A stretch of DNA of 64,000 bases from Bacteroidia bacterium (lineage in GTDB: Bacteria; Bacteroidota; Bacteroidia; Cytophagales; Cyclobacteriaceae), in NCBI GenBank assembly GCA_030426345.1, contig JAUHYU010000008.1, positions 29,632-93,631 of the forward strand. The letters are read 5' to 3'. A program made the translations under genes and the position numbers. This document shows positions 55,248 through 63,853 of the stretch, in pieces (the first letter of the stretch is position 1; every line of letters begins with the position of its first letter). The notes beneath the pieces were generated by a model. The model did no database searches, was not told the origin of the DNA, and saw only the letters and a list, made by a program, of their open reading frames with translations.

Positions 55248-55280
55248 ATTAAAATTTTTAATACATACCTAATTTTACTC

Positions 55281-57128
55281 ATGACTACACCCAATAATTT
55301 TTTAAGCAAACTGATTATTTCAGGATTGATGATTGCCATATCCATTTCAGGATTTTCCCAATCTAGGCTACAAATGGATGACAATTTCCATTTTGCCAAA
55401 CAACATCAAGACGATTTGACGTTGAGCGTATATATCACGGCGCATTCTGTGGAACGATTACTCTCAACCCCTGAAGGCAGAAGAGAAGCTACTTCGCTCA
55501 TGATGGCAAACGCAATCACCAAAGTTTATATAGAGGTATATCGCGGCGGATTGGTCGTTTCACCTGATTTACTGACTGAAGTTACACAATATTTTAGCCA
55601 AAATGGATTTGAAGTTGTCGGAGGAATTGCCACGGTGCCCGGAGGTGATTCTGGGGTAAAACAAGAGGGAGACCTTGGTTGGTTTAATTGGCAAAACCCA
55701 AAGACCCAGCAAGATATGAGGAAAGTAATGATAGACGTCGCACCTATTTTTGACACCTTTATCGTAGATGATTTTTTATGTACGGGAGATACCAGTCTAG
55801 AATCCAAAGCTGCTAAAGGGGAACGAAGCTGGTCGGAATACCGGAGGTCAATGCTTACGGAATTGGCTTCTTCTATCTTTATAGATCCGGCCAAGTCCGT
55901 TAATCCCGATATCCACATGATCATCAAATATCCGCAGTGGTACGATCGCTTTCATATGTTTGGTTATGATGTGGAAAGTGGCCCAAAATTATTTGACGAA
56001 GTTTGGGTAGGCACGGAAACACGGGGACAATACACGCAACGATTTGGGTTTGTGCAGCCTTATGAAGGATTTGTGAATTATAGTTGGATCAAATCCATGG
56101 CCGGGAAAAAGATCGGGGGAGCTTGGTTTGATCATGGAGATTGCGATGCTTTGGACTTTGTGGAGCAGGCTTATCAATCGGTACTTGCAGGTGCCAATGA
56201 ACTAGTTATTTTTAATTATGGGAGTTTCGTAAATGGACATCCCGGACATCATTTGTTGCGCATGGATTTTGAAAAACTTGCCAGGCTTGCTGGAGCCCTA
56301 AAGACCTCTCCAGTCCACGGAATAGCCGGGTATAAACCACCAAGCAGTGATGCCGGAGGCGATCTTTACATCATGGATTTTATAGGCATGTTTGGGATTC
56401 CTTTGCTGCCAACGGCTCAATACCCTGAAAACTCAGAAACCATTTTCTTGCCAACACAAGCTGCTGCCGATCCTGAAATTGTCAGCAAGGTGTTGGCGTC
56501 GCACAAGCAAGGCAAACGAATCATCATGACTGCGGGATTTTTAGCAAGTGTAGAAGATAAAGGAAAACTGGCCAAATTGGCTGGTATTGTAAAGCCGGAA
56601 ATCGAGGCAATAAGTGCGGAGAAAATAATCCTTGACGGAAATGAAACTTCCTTGGAAAGGCCGTTGGATTTGGAAGTGGCACTAGAAGTTAAAAAAGCCA
56701 TTGTAATTTTGGAGGCTAAATCGGGCAATCGCGCCATTCCATTTGTGACAAAAAGCAAAGACGGGCAGATATATGTATTGAACTCCCATACGTTTTCCGA
56801 AGCGGATTTTAAGGCCGTAGGGGAAGTTTTGCTTTGCCCTCGACCATTGGGTTTGCTAGATCTGCCAACTTCCTGGGCCAATACCATCCGCTATATTTTC
56901 AATGAACAAATACAAATTGAACTTAATGCTCCGACCAGAGTCACCATGCAACCCATGGAAAATGGAGATATTATTTTGCACAATTACAACAAGGAAGAAG
57001 TGGAACTACAATTAAACGGGCTGGAAGATCATGGATTTTTGGATGCTTTTACGGGCCAAAAAGTAGATACGGCATCAGGAACCCTGAAGATGAAACCAAG
57101 GTCACGGATTTGGTTGAGGGCAGAATAA
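55281..57128 (+). CDS. Putative glycoside hydrolase-like TIM-barrel protein
   Basis: A 615-residue secreted protein (signal about 8-26, GFSQS). Residues about 40-340 look like a TIM barrel with acidic motifs FIVDDFLCTGD and AWFDHGDCDALDF, as in retaining glycosidases. Residues about 345-480 resemble the beta-galactosidase trimerisation-type (glutamine-amidotransferase-like) domain (LPTQAAADPEIVSKVLASHK, then IIMTAGFLASVED). A C-terminal beta domain follows. No CAZy family is certain. Its neighbours suggest action on a phosphorylated or acetylated glycan. Confidence 0.55.
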   Translation: MTTPNNFLSKLIISGLMIAISISGFSQSRLQMDDNFHFAKQHQDDLTLSVYITAHSVERLLSTPEGRREATSLMMANAITKVYIEVYRGGLVVSPDLLTEVTQYFSQNGFEVVGGIATVPGGDSGVKQEGDLGWFNWQNPKTQQDMRKVMIDVAPIFDTFIVDDFLCTGDTSLESKAAKGERSWSEYRRSMLTELASSIFIDPAKSVNPDIHMIIKYPQWYDRFHMFGYDVESGPKLFDEVWVGTETRGQYTQRFGFVQPYEGFVNYSWIKSMAGKKIGGAWFDHGDCDALDFVEQAYQSVLAGANELVIFNYGSFVNGHPGHHLLRMDFEKLARLAGALKTSPVHGIAGYKPPSSDAGGDLYIMDFIGMFGIPLLPTAQYPENSETIFLPTQAAADPEIVSKVLASHKQGKRIIMTAGFLASVEDKGKLAKLAGIVKPEIEAISAEKIILDGNETSLERPLDLEVALEVKKAIVILEAKSGNRAIPFVTKSKDGQIYVLNSHTFSEADFKAVGEVLLCPRPLGLLDLPTSWANTIRYIFNEQIQIELNAPTRVTMQPMENGDIILHNYNKEEVELQLNGLEDHGFLDAFTGQKVDTASGTLKMKPRSRIWLRAE

Positions 57129-57130
57129 TC

Positions 57131-57162
57131 GGTTAGGATTTTCTGGTGAAATGATCCTAACC
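57131..57162 (+). terminator. Hairpin behind putative glycosidase gene
   Basis: GGTTAGGAT and ATCCTAACC pair perfectly over a 14-base loop. No T-run follows, so it may be a processing or partial termination site within the operon. Confidence 0.6.
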
Positions 57163-57223
57163 TTCAAGCTAATGGCTTTTATAATGATACCAATCCCATA
57201 TAGTAGAATTAAATAACAAGAAT

Positions 57224-58201
57224 ATGAAGCGACGTGCATTTTTGTCGAAATCAGCTATAATGGGAGGGGCGGTGGCATTTCCATGGACTCCGTTTTCGGC
57301 CAATGCGAAAGCAAAGAAGCTTCAAATTGGTCTGATTGCTGATTTGCACCATGATGTGATGCACGATGGCGAACAAAGACTTGCTGCTTTTATTGAAAAG
57401 GCCAATGATTACAAATCTGATTTTATCGTTCAGATGGGAGACTTTTGCAGGCCTTATGATTACAACTTGGGTTTGTTAAAGGAATGGGAAAGATATAATG
57501 GGCCAAAGTACCATATTCTTGGCAATCACGATACAGACGGTGGATTTACACGTGAGCAAGCCATGGATTTTTGGGGCATGAAGGAGCGATATTATTCCTT
57601 CGACCATCATGGGCTTCACTTTGTGGTGTTAGATGGAAACGACCCAAACCCGAAACCATGGTCGGGATATAACCGCTTCATCAATAAAGAACAACAGGAT
57701 TGGTTGAGGGAAGACCTCGCAAAAACCAATCTCTCTACCTTTGTGTTTTCACACCAAACGCTTGAAAATGAAGATGGTGGAGTTGCGAACTTGAAGGATA
57801 TCCAAAAAATATTGGAAGATGCTAACCGACAGGCGAGAGGCACAAAGGTAGTTGCTAGTTTGTGTGGACATCATCATACGGATTATATGACTGAAATTAA
57901 TGGCATTTACTACATTCAGATCAATAGTGCATCATATCGATGGGTTGGTGGGGATTATCAACACGTTCGTTACAGTGCCGCGATCGATGAAAAATATCCA
58001 TGGATAAAATACACAATTCCGTACAAAGATCCGCTGTTCACCTTTTTGGAGATAGATCCAAAAGGGGTGCTGAAGTTAAAACCAAGCAGTACAAAATTTG
58101 TTGGCCCCGGCCCGATTGAGATAGGAATGCCTTCACCTGCAATCAACGATCCGATCATTCCACAGATCTCCGGGTTTAAGTTTAAGTATGATAAAATCTA
58201 G
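57224..58201 (+). CDS. Tat-exported calcineurin-like phosphoesterase
   Basis: A 325-residue phosphoesterase with a Tat-type signal (MKRRAFLSKSAIMGGAVAFP). Metal motifs are IADLHHD, MGDFCRPYD, GNHDTDGG, SHQTLEN and CGHHHTD. Members of this group include periplasmic phosphatases and cyclic-phosphate phosphodiesterases. It is the second phosphoesterase of the locus, 21 bases ahead of the third. Confidence 0.9.
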   Translation: MKRRAFLSKSAIMGGAVAFPWTPFSANAKAKKLQIGLIADLHHDVMHDGEQRLAAFIEKANDYKSDFIVQMGDFCRPYDYNLGLLKEWERYNGPKYHILGNHDTDGGFTREQAMDFWGMKERYYSFDHHGLHFVVLDGNDPNPKPWSGYNRFINKEQQDWLREDLAKTNLSTFVFSHQTLENEDGGVANLKDIQKILEDANRQARGTKVVASLCGHHHTDYMTEINGIYYIQINSASYRWVGGDYQHVRYSAAIDEKYPWIKYTIPYKDPLFTFLEIDPKGVLKLKPSSTKFVGPGPIEIGMPSPAINDPIIPQISGFKFKYDKI

Positions 58202-58222
58202 TCCATCAGAATTATAAATAAA

Positions 58223-59035
58223 ATGGAGTTTTCCGCATTGAAAAAATCAACAAAATTGTTTTGCCTTATACTGGCAATTAATGTCTTAAGCTTTAGCGCC
58301 TCGGCACAAACTCCAGATTCCTCGCGGGTCGTCAGGGTATTGTCTTACAACATATTGCATGGGGCGACTATGAAAGGTGATTTTGATCTGGATCTGATCG
58401 CTGATGTGATCAAGTCAGTAAAGCCTGATTTAGTAGCTTTGCAAGAAGTGGATTTTAAAACCAACCGCGCCAGAAAGATGGATTTGGCAACAGAGTTAGG
58501 TGTGCGTACCGGGTTAGCACCGCTTTTTGGCAAGGCCATGTATTTTGATGGAGGGGCTTATGGGGAGGGAGTCTTGTCCAGGTATTCATTTTTGAGCACT
58601 CAAAATCATGTTCTTTTCCATGAGCCGGACAAAGAACCACGGGCTGCGTTGGAGACGAATGTTGTCTTGGGAAGTGGCGACACCATCCGATTTGTGGGTA
58701 CGCACCTCGACCACACCAAAGATGAAATCAACCGTATCAACCAGGCAAAACAGCTCGTGCAACTTTTTTCGCAGGACGAAAGGCCTACCATCTTAGCCGG
58801 AGATTTGAATGCTAGACCGGATAGTGATCCAATGAAAATATTATTTCAAGCATTTTTCAGATCGTTTGCGGCAGACACGCCAACCTTCCCGGCTACAGAT
58901 CCGCGGATCAAAATTGATTATGTGCTGTTTCATCCGGCCCATCGATGGAAAGTATTGGAGACAAAAGTACTGGACGAAAAAGTGGCTTCTGACCATTGCC
59001 CGGTGTTGGTGGTATTGGAGTTGCAGCCTGAATAA
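58223..59035 (+). CDS. Endonuclease/exonuclease/phosphatase family protein
   Basis: A 270-residue secreted EEP-fold enzyme (signal about 11-28, ASAQT). Motifs are VLSYNILHG, ALQEVD, GTHLDHT, AGDLNARPDS, KIDYVLF and SDHCPV. The family includes nucleases, sphingomyelinases and inositol phosphatases. Secretion and its position behind two phosphoesterases favour a phosphoester role over DNA repair. Confidence 0.92.
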   Translation: MEFSALKKSTKLFCLILAINVLSFSASAQTPDSSRVVRVLSYNILHGATMKGDFDLDLIADVIKSVKPDLVALQEVDFKTNRARKMDLATELGVRTGLAPLFGKAMYFDGGAYGEGVLSRYSFLSTQNHVLFHEPDKEPRAALETNVVLGSGDTIRFVGTHLDHTKDEINRINQAKQLVQLFSQDERPTILAGDLNARPDSDPMKILFQAFFRSFAADTPTFPATDPRIKIDYVLFHPAHRWKVLETKVLDEKVASDHCPVLVVLELQPE

Positions 59036-59373
59036 ATTTGGATAGGTCATGGATTTTAGAGGCTTTTATTGAATATAAAACAACGCCTTTCAACAGATTC
59101 ATCTATTGAAAACCCAAGGTTGCAAATCTTAAATTCCTATGTGATTGACTTTGAAGTGACCATGTGATTTGGGGAAATTGGTATCAATACCTGCATTGTA
59201 GATACTAATATTATTTATCGCTATTGGCCATGTAAGTCTGACCCTTTCTATAAATGCTGGGTTTGTTTATATTAGTAATATAAATCACGCTATTGGCATG
59301 GAATTTCTGCTGAAATCGAAAAGAGATTTGTGACTAGTTAATAAATGCTTTTAGCACATGAACTACATCAATT
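59036..59373. other. 338-base gap with repeat and gene remnant
   Basis: It holds one CATGGATTTTAGAGGCTTTT repeat copy at 59047-59069 and a short minus-strand open stretch (59129-59266, listed separately). Beyond these I see only AT-rich sequence. Confidence 0.5.
59129..59266 (-). pseudogene. Possible C-terminal remnant of a lost gene
   Basis: A minus-strand frame with no start encodes about 45 residues of protein-like composition (RVRLTWPIAINNISIYNAGI, then DTNFPKSHGHFKVNHIGI) and ends at TAA. No family recognised. It could be chance coding. Confidence 0.3.
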
Positions 59374-59772
59374 ATGGAAAAGAACCCACATCTACCATTA
59401 AAAAACCAACATCTACAATTACTAGATCGCCAAATAAAATTTCAACGTGAATGGAAAAATTTGACGCTCAGTATTTATGTTTTTATAACATTAGGGTCAA
59501 TAATTTGCACGAGTGGAGCTACACTTCTTGCTGCATTAGCAATTCATACTCCAGCCGCAATTATGGCCGCTATCGCCACCATTTTTGTTACAACAGAATC
59601 AACATTTTCTTTTCGAGAAAAATGGAAGCATCACTTAAATATTTTGGCTGAGTTTGAGTCGATTAGTCTGGACGCCGAGCTTGATAATATTACTAAAGAA
59701 GATATCACAACAAAGATTAAGACTGTGTTAAGGAAATATGCGACTGAAATGCCCATACCTACCACAGTCTGA
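59374..59772 (+). CDS. SLATT/DUF4231-like two-helix membrane protein
   Basis: A 132-residue protein. An N-terminal amphipathic segment (LDRQIKFQREWKNLT) is followed by two closely spaced transmembrane helices (about 30-55 and 58-76) and a cytosolic helical tail (FREKWKHHLNILAEFESISL). This is the SLATT/DUF4231 layout, a predicted pore-forming effector usually encoded beside a nucleotide cyclase or reverse transcriptase. No such partner is adjacent. The call rests on pattern, not alignment. Confidence 0.65.
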   Translation: MEKNPHLPLKNQHLQLLDRQIKFQREWKNLTLSIYVFITLGSIICTSGATLLAALAIHTPAAIMAAIATIFVTTESTFSFREKWKHHLNILAEFESISLDAELDNITKEDITTKIKTVLRKYATEMPIPTTV

Positions 59773-59877
59773 CAAAAAGTAAGTCGGATTATATTGCTAA
59801 TACTGGTTATAGTTATAGCAGGAATGGCGCAAGATATGGGAAGTAAGAATGTTTTGGAATATTTGAAGGAAAACTAG
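59773..59877 (+). pseudogene. Signal-peptide-like remnant
   Basis: A frame without ATG (open after the TGA at 59770) reads RIILLILVIVIAGMAQDMGS and then KNVLEYLKEN before TAG. It looks like the N-terminal export signal of a secreted protein followed at once by a stop. Probably a truncated gene. Confidence 0.35.
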
Positions 59878-59930
59878 AGGACGTACATGATGACAACGGA
59901 TATATAATGCTTGTACATTAAACAACCTAA

Positions 59931-60671
59931 ATGATCACAACTGAAGAAATAGAAAACCTGGAAAGGGATGGCTATTTGGCTCTAGGTCAATTGTTATCAC
60001 CTGCTGAAGTGCAAGCAGTCAACGATCGCATTGATGAATTAATTTCGATGGAAGGAGCCAATGCCGGATCGGAATTATTCGATTCTAAATACATTCGTCA
60101 TCCTAAAGAAGCTGGTGCAGATCGCTTGGCCAATTTGGTAAACAAAGGAGCAATTTTCGATAAATTTTATACACATTTTCGTGTTTTGGCTGGGATTGAG
60201 GTAGTGTTGGGAGCTCATTTCAAGTTGTCTTCCCTGAACTATCGGGCTGCACGACCAGGGCTAGGCCTTCAGAATTTACATGTTGACTACAAGAATGCTG
60301 TCCCCCAGGGTGGATATAAGGTCTGCAATACCATTTGGCTGTTGGATGATTTTACGGAAAACAACGGAGCCACGCGCATTGTGCCGGGTACACATAGATC
60401 GAGCATGCTTCCTGTCGAAGCGATGGACGACCCTCAACAGCCGCATCCTGATGAGATTTTGATACTGGCACCTGCAGGATCGGTTTTTATTTTCAACTCG
60501 CACGTGTGGCATGGCGGAACTACGAATACGACAGATAAATATAGAAGAAGTATCCATAGTTATTTCTGCACGACTGACCAGCCCCAACAGCTGGATCAAA
60601 GAAAATATGTTTCTTCCGAGACTAAAGATCGATTGAGCCAAAAGGCACAAATGATATTGGACGTTTGCTGA
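59931..60671 (+). CDS. Phytanoyl-CoA dioxygenase (PhyH) family protein
   Basis: A 246-residue Fe(II)/2-oxoglutarate dioxygenase. The metal-binding HxD is in LHVDYKNA and the distal His in SHVWHGGT, with an Arg in KYRRSIHSYF for 2-oxoglutarate. The N-terminal DGYLALGQLLSPAEVQAVND motif is typical. There is no signal peptide. It hydroxylates a small molecule, identity unknown; many bacterial PhyH proteins act in secondary or osmolyte metabolism. Isolated gene. Confidence 0.92.
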   Translation: MITTEEIENLERDGYLALGQLLSPAEVQAVNDRIDELISMEGANAGSELFDSKYIRHPKEAGADRLANLVNKGAIFDKFYTHFRVLAGIEVVLGAHFKLSSLNYRAARPGLGLQNLHVDYKNAVPQGGYKVCNTIWLLDDFTENNGATRIVPGTHRSSMLPVEAMDDPQQPHPDEILILAPAGSVFIFNSHVWHGGTTNTTDKYRRSIHSYFCTTDQPQQLDQRKYVSSETKDRLSQKAQMILDVC

Positions 60672-60690
60672 TTTTTTTGATTTAAGAAGC

Positions 60691-60785
60691 TCATGGATTT
60701 TAGGGTGTTTTATCTGATGGAATTATGGACTTGTTTTGGTTGAAATACTTTATTTTCTATAGATTGTTATTCGAAGTATAATCTG
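60691..60785 (+). repeat. Composite CATGGATTTT repeat, copy A
   Basis: It starts with CTCATGGATTTTAGGGTG and ends with TATAGATTGTTATTCGAAG. It matches copy C (62448-62553) at both ends, giving an element of about 95-105 bases. The remainder of this 285-base gap holds no gene. Confidence 0.65.
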
Positions 60786-60956
60786 ACAATAATTGACTGT
60801 ATGTGTGCATGTTATGGTCAACTTAAAAAAATAGTAATGTAGTTTTTGCAATAGTTCAATTTAGAATTTGGCATAGAAATACCTGAAGCAACATGGCATT
60901 GGCCAAATCCATTAAATTGACTATATCTTCTAATCATAAACCTTAAATCATTCAGT

Positions 60957-61106
60957 ATGATTATCTTATTTATTTACCTTATTTACCTAGCAATAATTAT
61001 AGGTGCATTGTATATGATTTACACATGGGTGACTACTTTCATTTCATTAAAACAAGAGCATAACGATTTGCTAAAACAAATACTCCAAAAGATGAGTGAA
61101 AAATAA
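60957..61106 (+). CDS. 49-residue single-pass membrane protein
   Basis: It begins MIILFIYLIYLAIIIGALYM, then has a second hydrophobic part and a short charged tail (KQEHNDLLKQILQKMSEK). An ATG start and a TAA stop lie behind a promoter-poor leader. The amphipathic tail may allow coiled-coil self-association. No family named with confidence; the composition is that of genuine small membrane proteins. Confidence 0.6.
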   Translation: MIILFIYLIYLAIIIGALYMIYTWVTTFISLKQEHNDLLKQILQKMSEK

Positions 61107-61147
61107 GGAACCAGCCAGTCGAGTAGCTAACAAGCTACTTCTTTTAT

Positions 61148-61240
61148 TTCATGGATTTTAAGGACTTTTTCGTGACTTATTGTATGGCCTTATGGCGAGG
61201 GGTCAATAGTTTGGTTGAAAAGCCTTGTTTTTCCATGGGT
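61148..61240 (+). repeat. Composite CATGGATTTT repeat, copy B
   Basis: TTCATGGATTTTAAGGAC at the left and GTTGAAAAGCCTTG with TTTTTCCATGGG at the right. The arms are in inverted orientation. Confidence 0.55.
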
Positions 61241-61294
61241 TGCTTTTGTATGTTGCGTGAAATACCGATAAAGAAAATGCGTCAAAAAAATAGA

Positions 61295-62404
61295 ATGAAA
61301 AAGAACTGGATATATGTGTTAGTATTTTTTGTGTTTGCTAGTTGTAATAGTGAAAAGAAAAAAGACATTTTGTCTTTTAAGGATCCAACCATCATTGATG
61401 GTGCCGAGGGTTCAATTATTAAAAGAATTGAATCTGCCGTGATCATTCCGGAAGATTTTCATGAAGACTTATGGGTAACGCCAACATTAGTGACAATCCC
61501 CGGCAATCCGATTATATGTGAACTAGTGGCTAGAACCACAGACCGTAAAGGAGCAGATAAGCATACGATAGCGCATTATTTTAGGACTGATGATTTTTTT
61601 GAAACATTACAACCTGTTGAGCAACCGATTGCAAAGGATTGGAACCGGATTGGGATATCAAGAAAAGATTTAATTCCCAACGAACAATTAGGAATTCTAA
61701 TTCCTGAAAACATGGGACATACTCAATATGCTGAATATCTAGATTTGGGAGGTGATACCATCCTGCAGGCTTTTACAAAGAAAAACAAAAACAGCAAGCA
61801 GAATATTGTCCAATCATTAACTGCTAAGGTTGAAAATGGAAAATATAAGCTATTACATATTTCAAATTCTTGGACAAATGCAACTGGTCGCGGGTTGTAT
61901 GAACCTCAAATTGCCGAGTATGAAAACAAGTTTTTTATGACGGCTCGTGCCGAAGATGGTTTTGGATATTTGTTGGTAAGCCATGATCGAGGAAAAACAT
62001 GGGATGAACCTGTTCGCTGGCGATGGGACAACGGAGAGGAGATACCTATGGATCAAACTATGACAAAACTTATTGCGCATTCTGATGGTCTTGTGTTTGT
62101 TTATACAAGGAAACGTGATGATAATACGCAGACTTTTCGTCATCGTGCACCCTTGCATGTGGCTGATTTTGATACGGAAACGCTGACGCTAAAAAGAAAT
62201 ACAGAACGGATTATTGTTCCTAATAAAGGGTTGGCAGTTGGGAATTTTTGGGTGTGGACAATCAGCCCTGAGGAAAGCTATGTCGTTACCGCAGAATGGC
62301 CCCGAGATGGGAGAGAAGCAAATGGTGATATTTGGTTATCAAAAATCAAATGGAATGCTCCCAACAAAAAGGTTGCCGACGATGGTTCAAAATTTGACCA
62401 TTAA
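61295..62404 (+). CDS. Sialidase/BNR-repeat lipoprotein
   Basis: A 369-residue lipoprotein starting at ATG 61295 (MKKNWIYVLVFFVFASC, lipobox Cys17). An upstream in-frame start at 61151 would translate repeat copy B and is rejected. It has the sialidase-like six-bladed fold, with an Asp-box SHDRGKTWDEP (about 229-239) and RGLYEPQIAEYENKFFMTAR. Conserved Arg residues suggest a glycan substrate. Enzymatic activity as an exo-sialidase is unproven; many relatives act on other sugars. Confidence 0.75.
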   Translation: MKKNWIYVLVFFVFASCNSEKKKDILSFKDPTIIDGAEGSIIKRIESAVIIPEDFHEDLWVTPTLVTIPGNPIICELVARTTDRKGADKHTIAHYFRTDDFFETLQPVEQPIAKDWNRIGISRKDLIPNEQLGILIPENMGHTQYAEYLDLGGDTILQAFTKKNKNSKQNIVQSLTAKVENGKYKLLHISNSWTNATGRGLYEPQIAEYENKFFMTARAEDGFGYLLVSHDRGKTWDEPVRWRWDNGEEIPMDQTMTKLIAHSDGLVFVYTRKRDDNTQTFRHRAPLHVADFDTETLTLKRNTERIIVPNKGLAVGNFWVWTISPEESYVVTAEWPRDGREANGDIWLSKIKWNAPNKKVADDGSKFDH

Positions 62405-62447
62405 ATAGATTGAATACAGATGCTTTAACAAAAGTATAGTCTCCTCA

Positions 62448-62553
62448 TTTCATGGATTTTAGGAGCTTTTTAAGTCGTAGTCTGATCTAATGAAACTATA
62501 CCATATTTGTTTGAAAAGCTTTTTTTTTCATAGATTGTTGTTCGAATATATAA
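62448..62553 (+). repeat. Composite CATGGATTTT repeat, copy C
   Basis: TTCATGGATTTTAGGAGC at the left and TTTCATAGATTGTTGTTCG at the right, parallel to copy A. Together copies A and C flank the small-protein and sialidase-like genes. Confidence 0.65.
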
Positions 62554-62557
62554 TACA

Positions 62558-62581
62558 GATATCAGACATATGTCTGATATC
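62558..62581. promoter_or_regulatory. 24-bp perfect palindrome, probable operator
   Basis: GATATCAGACAT and its mirror ATGTCTGATATC meet without a spacer, 39 bases before the start of the DUF3883 gene. No T-run follows, so it is a candidate repressor site. Confidence 0.6.
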
Positions 62582-62620
62582 CATACGTTATGACCAATTA
62601 TAAAAAACATACAATTAACT

Positions 62621-63844
62621 ATGAAAATTACAGAATTAAGAGATTATCAAATTGAATTTGAGAAAATTAGAAATGATTTTAAAAATGGATTCAAGGAAAT
62701 AGAAGAATTAAGAAAAAAGTTTGTCAATGATTATCCTGTTCATGTAATTTCACAATTATCAAAAGATGAATATGTAATTGGAAAAGGCGAATCCACCTTT
62801 TGCAACAGAATAGAAAATGAACTAAATGCTTGGGGAAATATTCATGGCAGTCCAGCAATAAAATTTGGACTTTATTTTGGCAAATATGGTCAAGATAAAA
62901 CTCGAAAATATAGAATTGGAAGAAAAGAATATGGGACAGATAATGACAAAGCGTTAAAGATAATCCTTAACGCCATCATTGAACTCATTGAAAATAAAGA
63001 CAATATTAATATTTTAAAGAAAAATCCAATTTCACCAATGTTCAAAGGGAAAATTTTATCTGTTTATTTCCCAGATAAATTTTTAAACATCTTTGCTTCC
63101 TCACATCTGAATTACTTTATAAACATGCTTGGTTTGGATAATTCTTCAAAATCTGAATTGGATAAACAAGCTTTATTACTCCGATATAAAGAAAAGGATT
63201 CTGTAATGAAAGAGTGGAGTATTTATGAATTCAGTAAATTTTTATATGCTTCATTTAAAAATCCAAATGATGAAATTAAAGAGAAAAACTTATCAAAAGA
63301 ACTCAAAAATTTTAAACTCAAAGATTTCCCTCCAATTGAAACACTGAAATTTGATTACGTCAATTTGGAAACTGAAGAATTCACAAAGGAATCTGGTAAA
63401 AAAAATAAAAAAGGGAAAAAGATTGATTATACAAACCGCTCAAAAAAATTTAAAAGAATTGGCGACAGAGGAGAACAAATAGTAATGAGAGCTGAACGTC
63501 AATTCTTAGGAAAAAAAGGAAGAAAGGATTTAGTAAATAAAATTGACCAAATATCTGAAAGAGATGATAGTGTAGGTTATGACATTTTATCTTTTGATTT
63601 GAATGGAAATAAAAAATTTATAGAAGTCAAATCAACTTTACGAAAAATAGGAAAATGCAATATTTTTCTATCTGCAAATGAATTACAAGTATTAGAAAAA
63701 AAAGACAATTACTATTTTTATATTGTCTATGAAGTTGGGAGTAAAAGACCTAAAATTTGGAAAGTTAAAGGCTCGGACCTGATGAATGATAATAATGTTG
63801 AAAAAGAACCAATTCTGTATAAATTAAATTTAAAAACAAAATAA
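62621..63844 (+). CDS. DUF3883 (NOV-like) nuclease-type defence protein
   Basis: A 407-residue protein. The C-terminal domain (about 280-400) is DUF3883, with a PD-(D/E)xK-like core: GERGEQ-like helix IGDRGEQIV, then VGYDILSF and KKFIEVKST (Asp, Glu, Lys). The N-terminal region (about 60-215: ISPMFKGKILSVYFPDKFLN, then SHLNYFINMLGL) resembles the helical domain found in McrB-linked proteins. Lys-rich and very AT-rich compared with the rest of the window, suggesting transfer. Probably cleaves foreign DNA alone or with an unseen partner beyond the window. Confidence 0.75.
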   Translation: MKITELRDYQIEFEKIRNDFKNGFKEIEELRKKFVNDYPVHVISQLSKDEYVIGKGESTFCNRIENELNAWGNIHGSPAIKFGLYFGKYGQDKTRKYRIGRKEYGTDNDKALKIILNAIIELIENKDNINILKKNPISPMFKGKILSVYFPDKFLNIFASSHLNYFINMLGLDNSSKSELDKQALLLRYKEKDSVMKEWSIYEFSKFLYASFKNPNDEIKEKNLSKELKNFKLKDFPPIETLKFDYVNLETEEFTKESGKKNKKGKKIDYTNRSKKFKRIGDRGEQIVMRAERQFLGKKGRKDLVNKIDQISERDDSVGYDILSFDLNGNKKFIEVKSTLRKIGKCNIFLSANELQVLEKKDNYYFYIVYEVGSKRPKIWKVKGSDLMNDNNVEKEPILYKLNLKTK

Positions 63845-63853
63845 CTGGGCATA

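Noticed and set aside
61151..61294. N-terminal extension of the sialidase-like protein
   Set aside because: These codons come from repeat copy B; the lipoprotein signal begins at the ATG at 61295.
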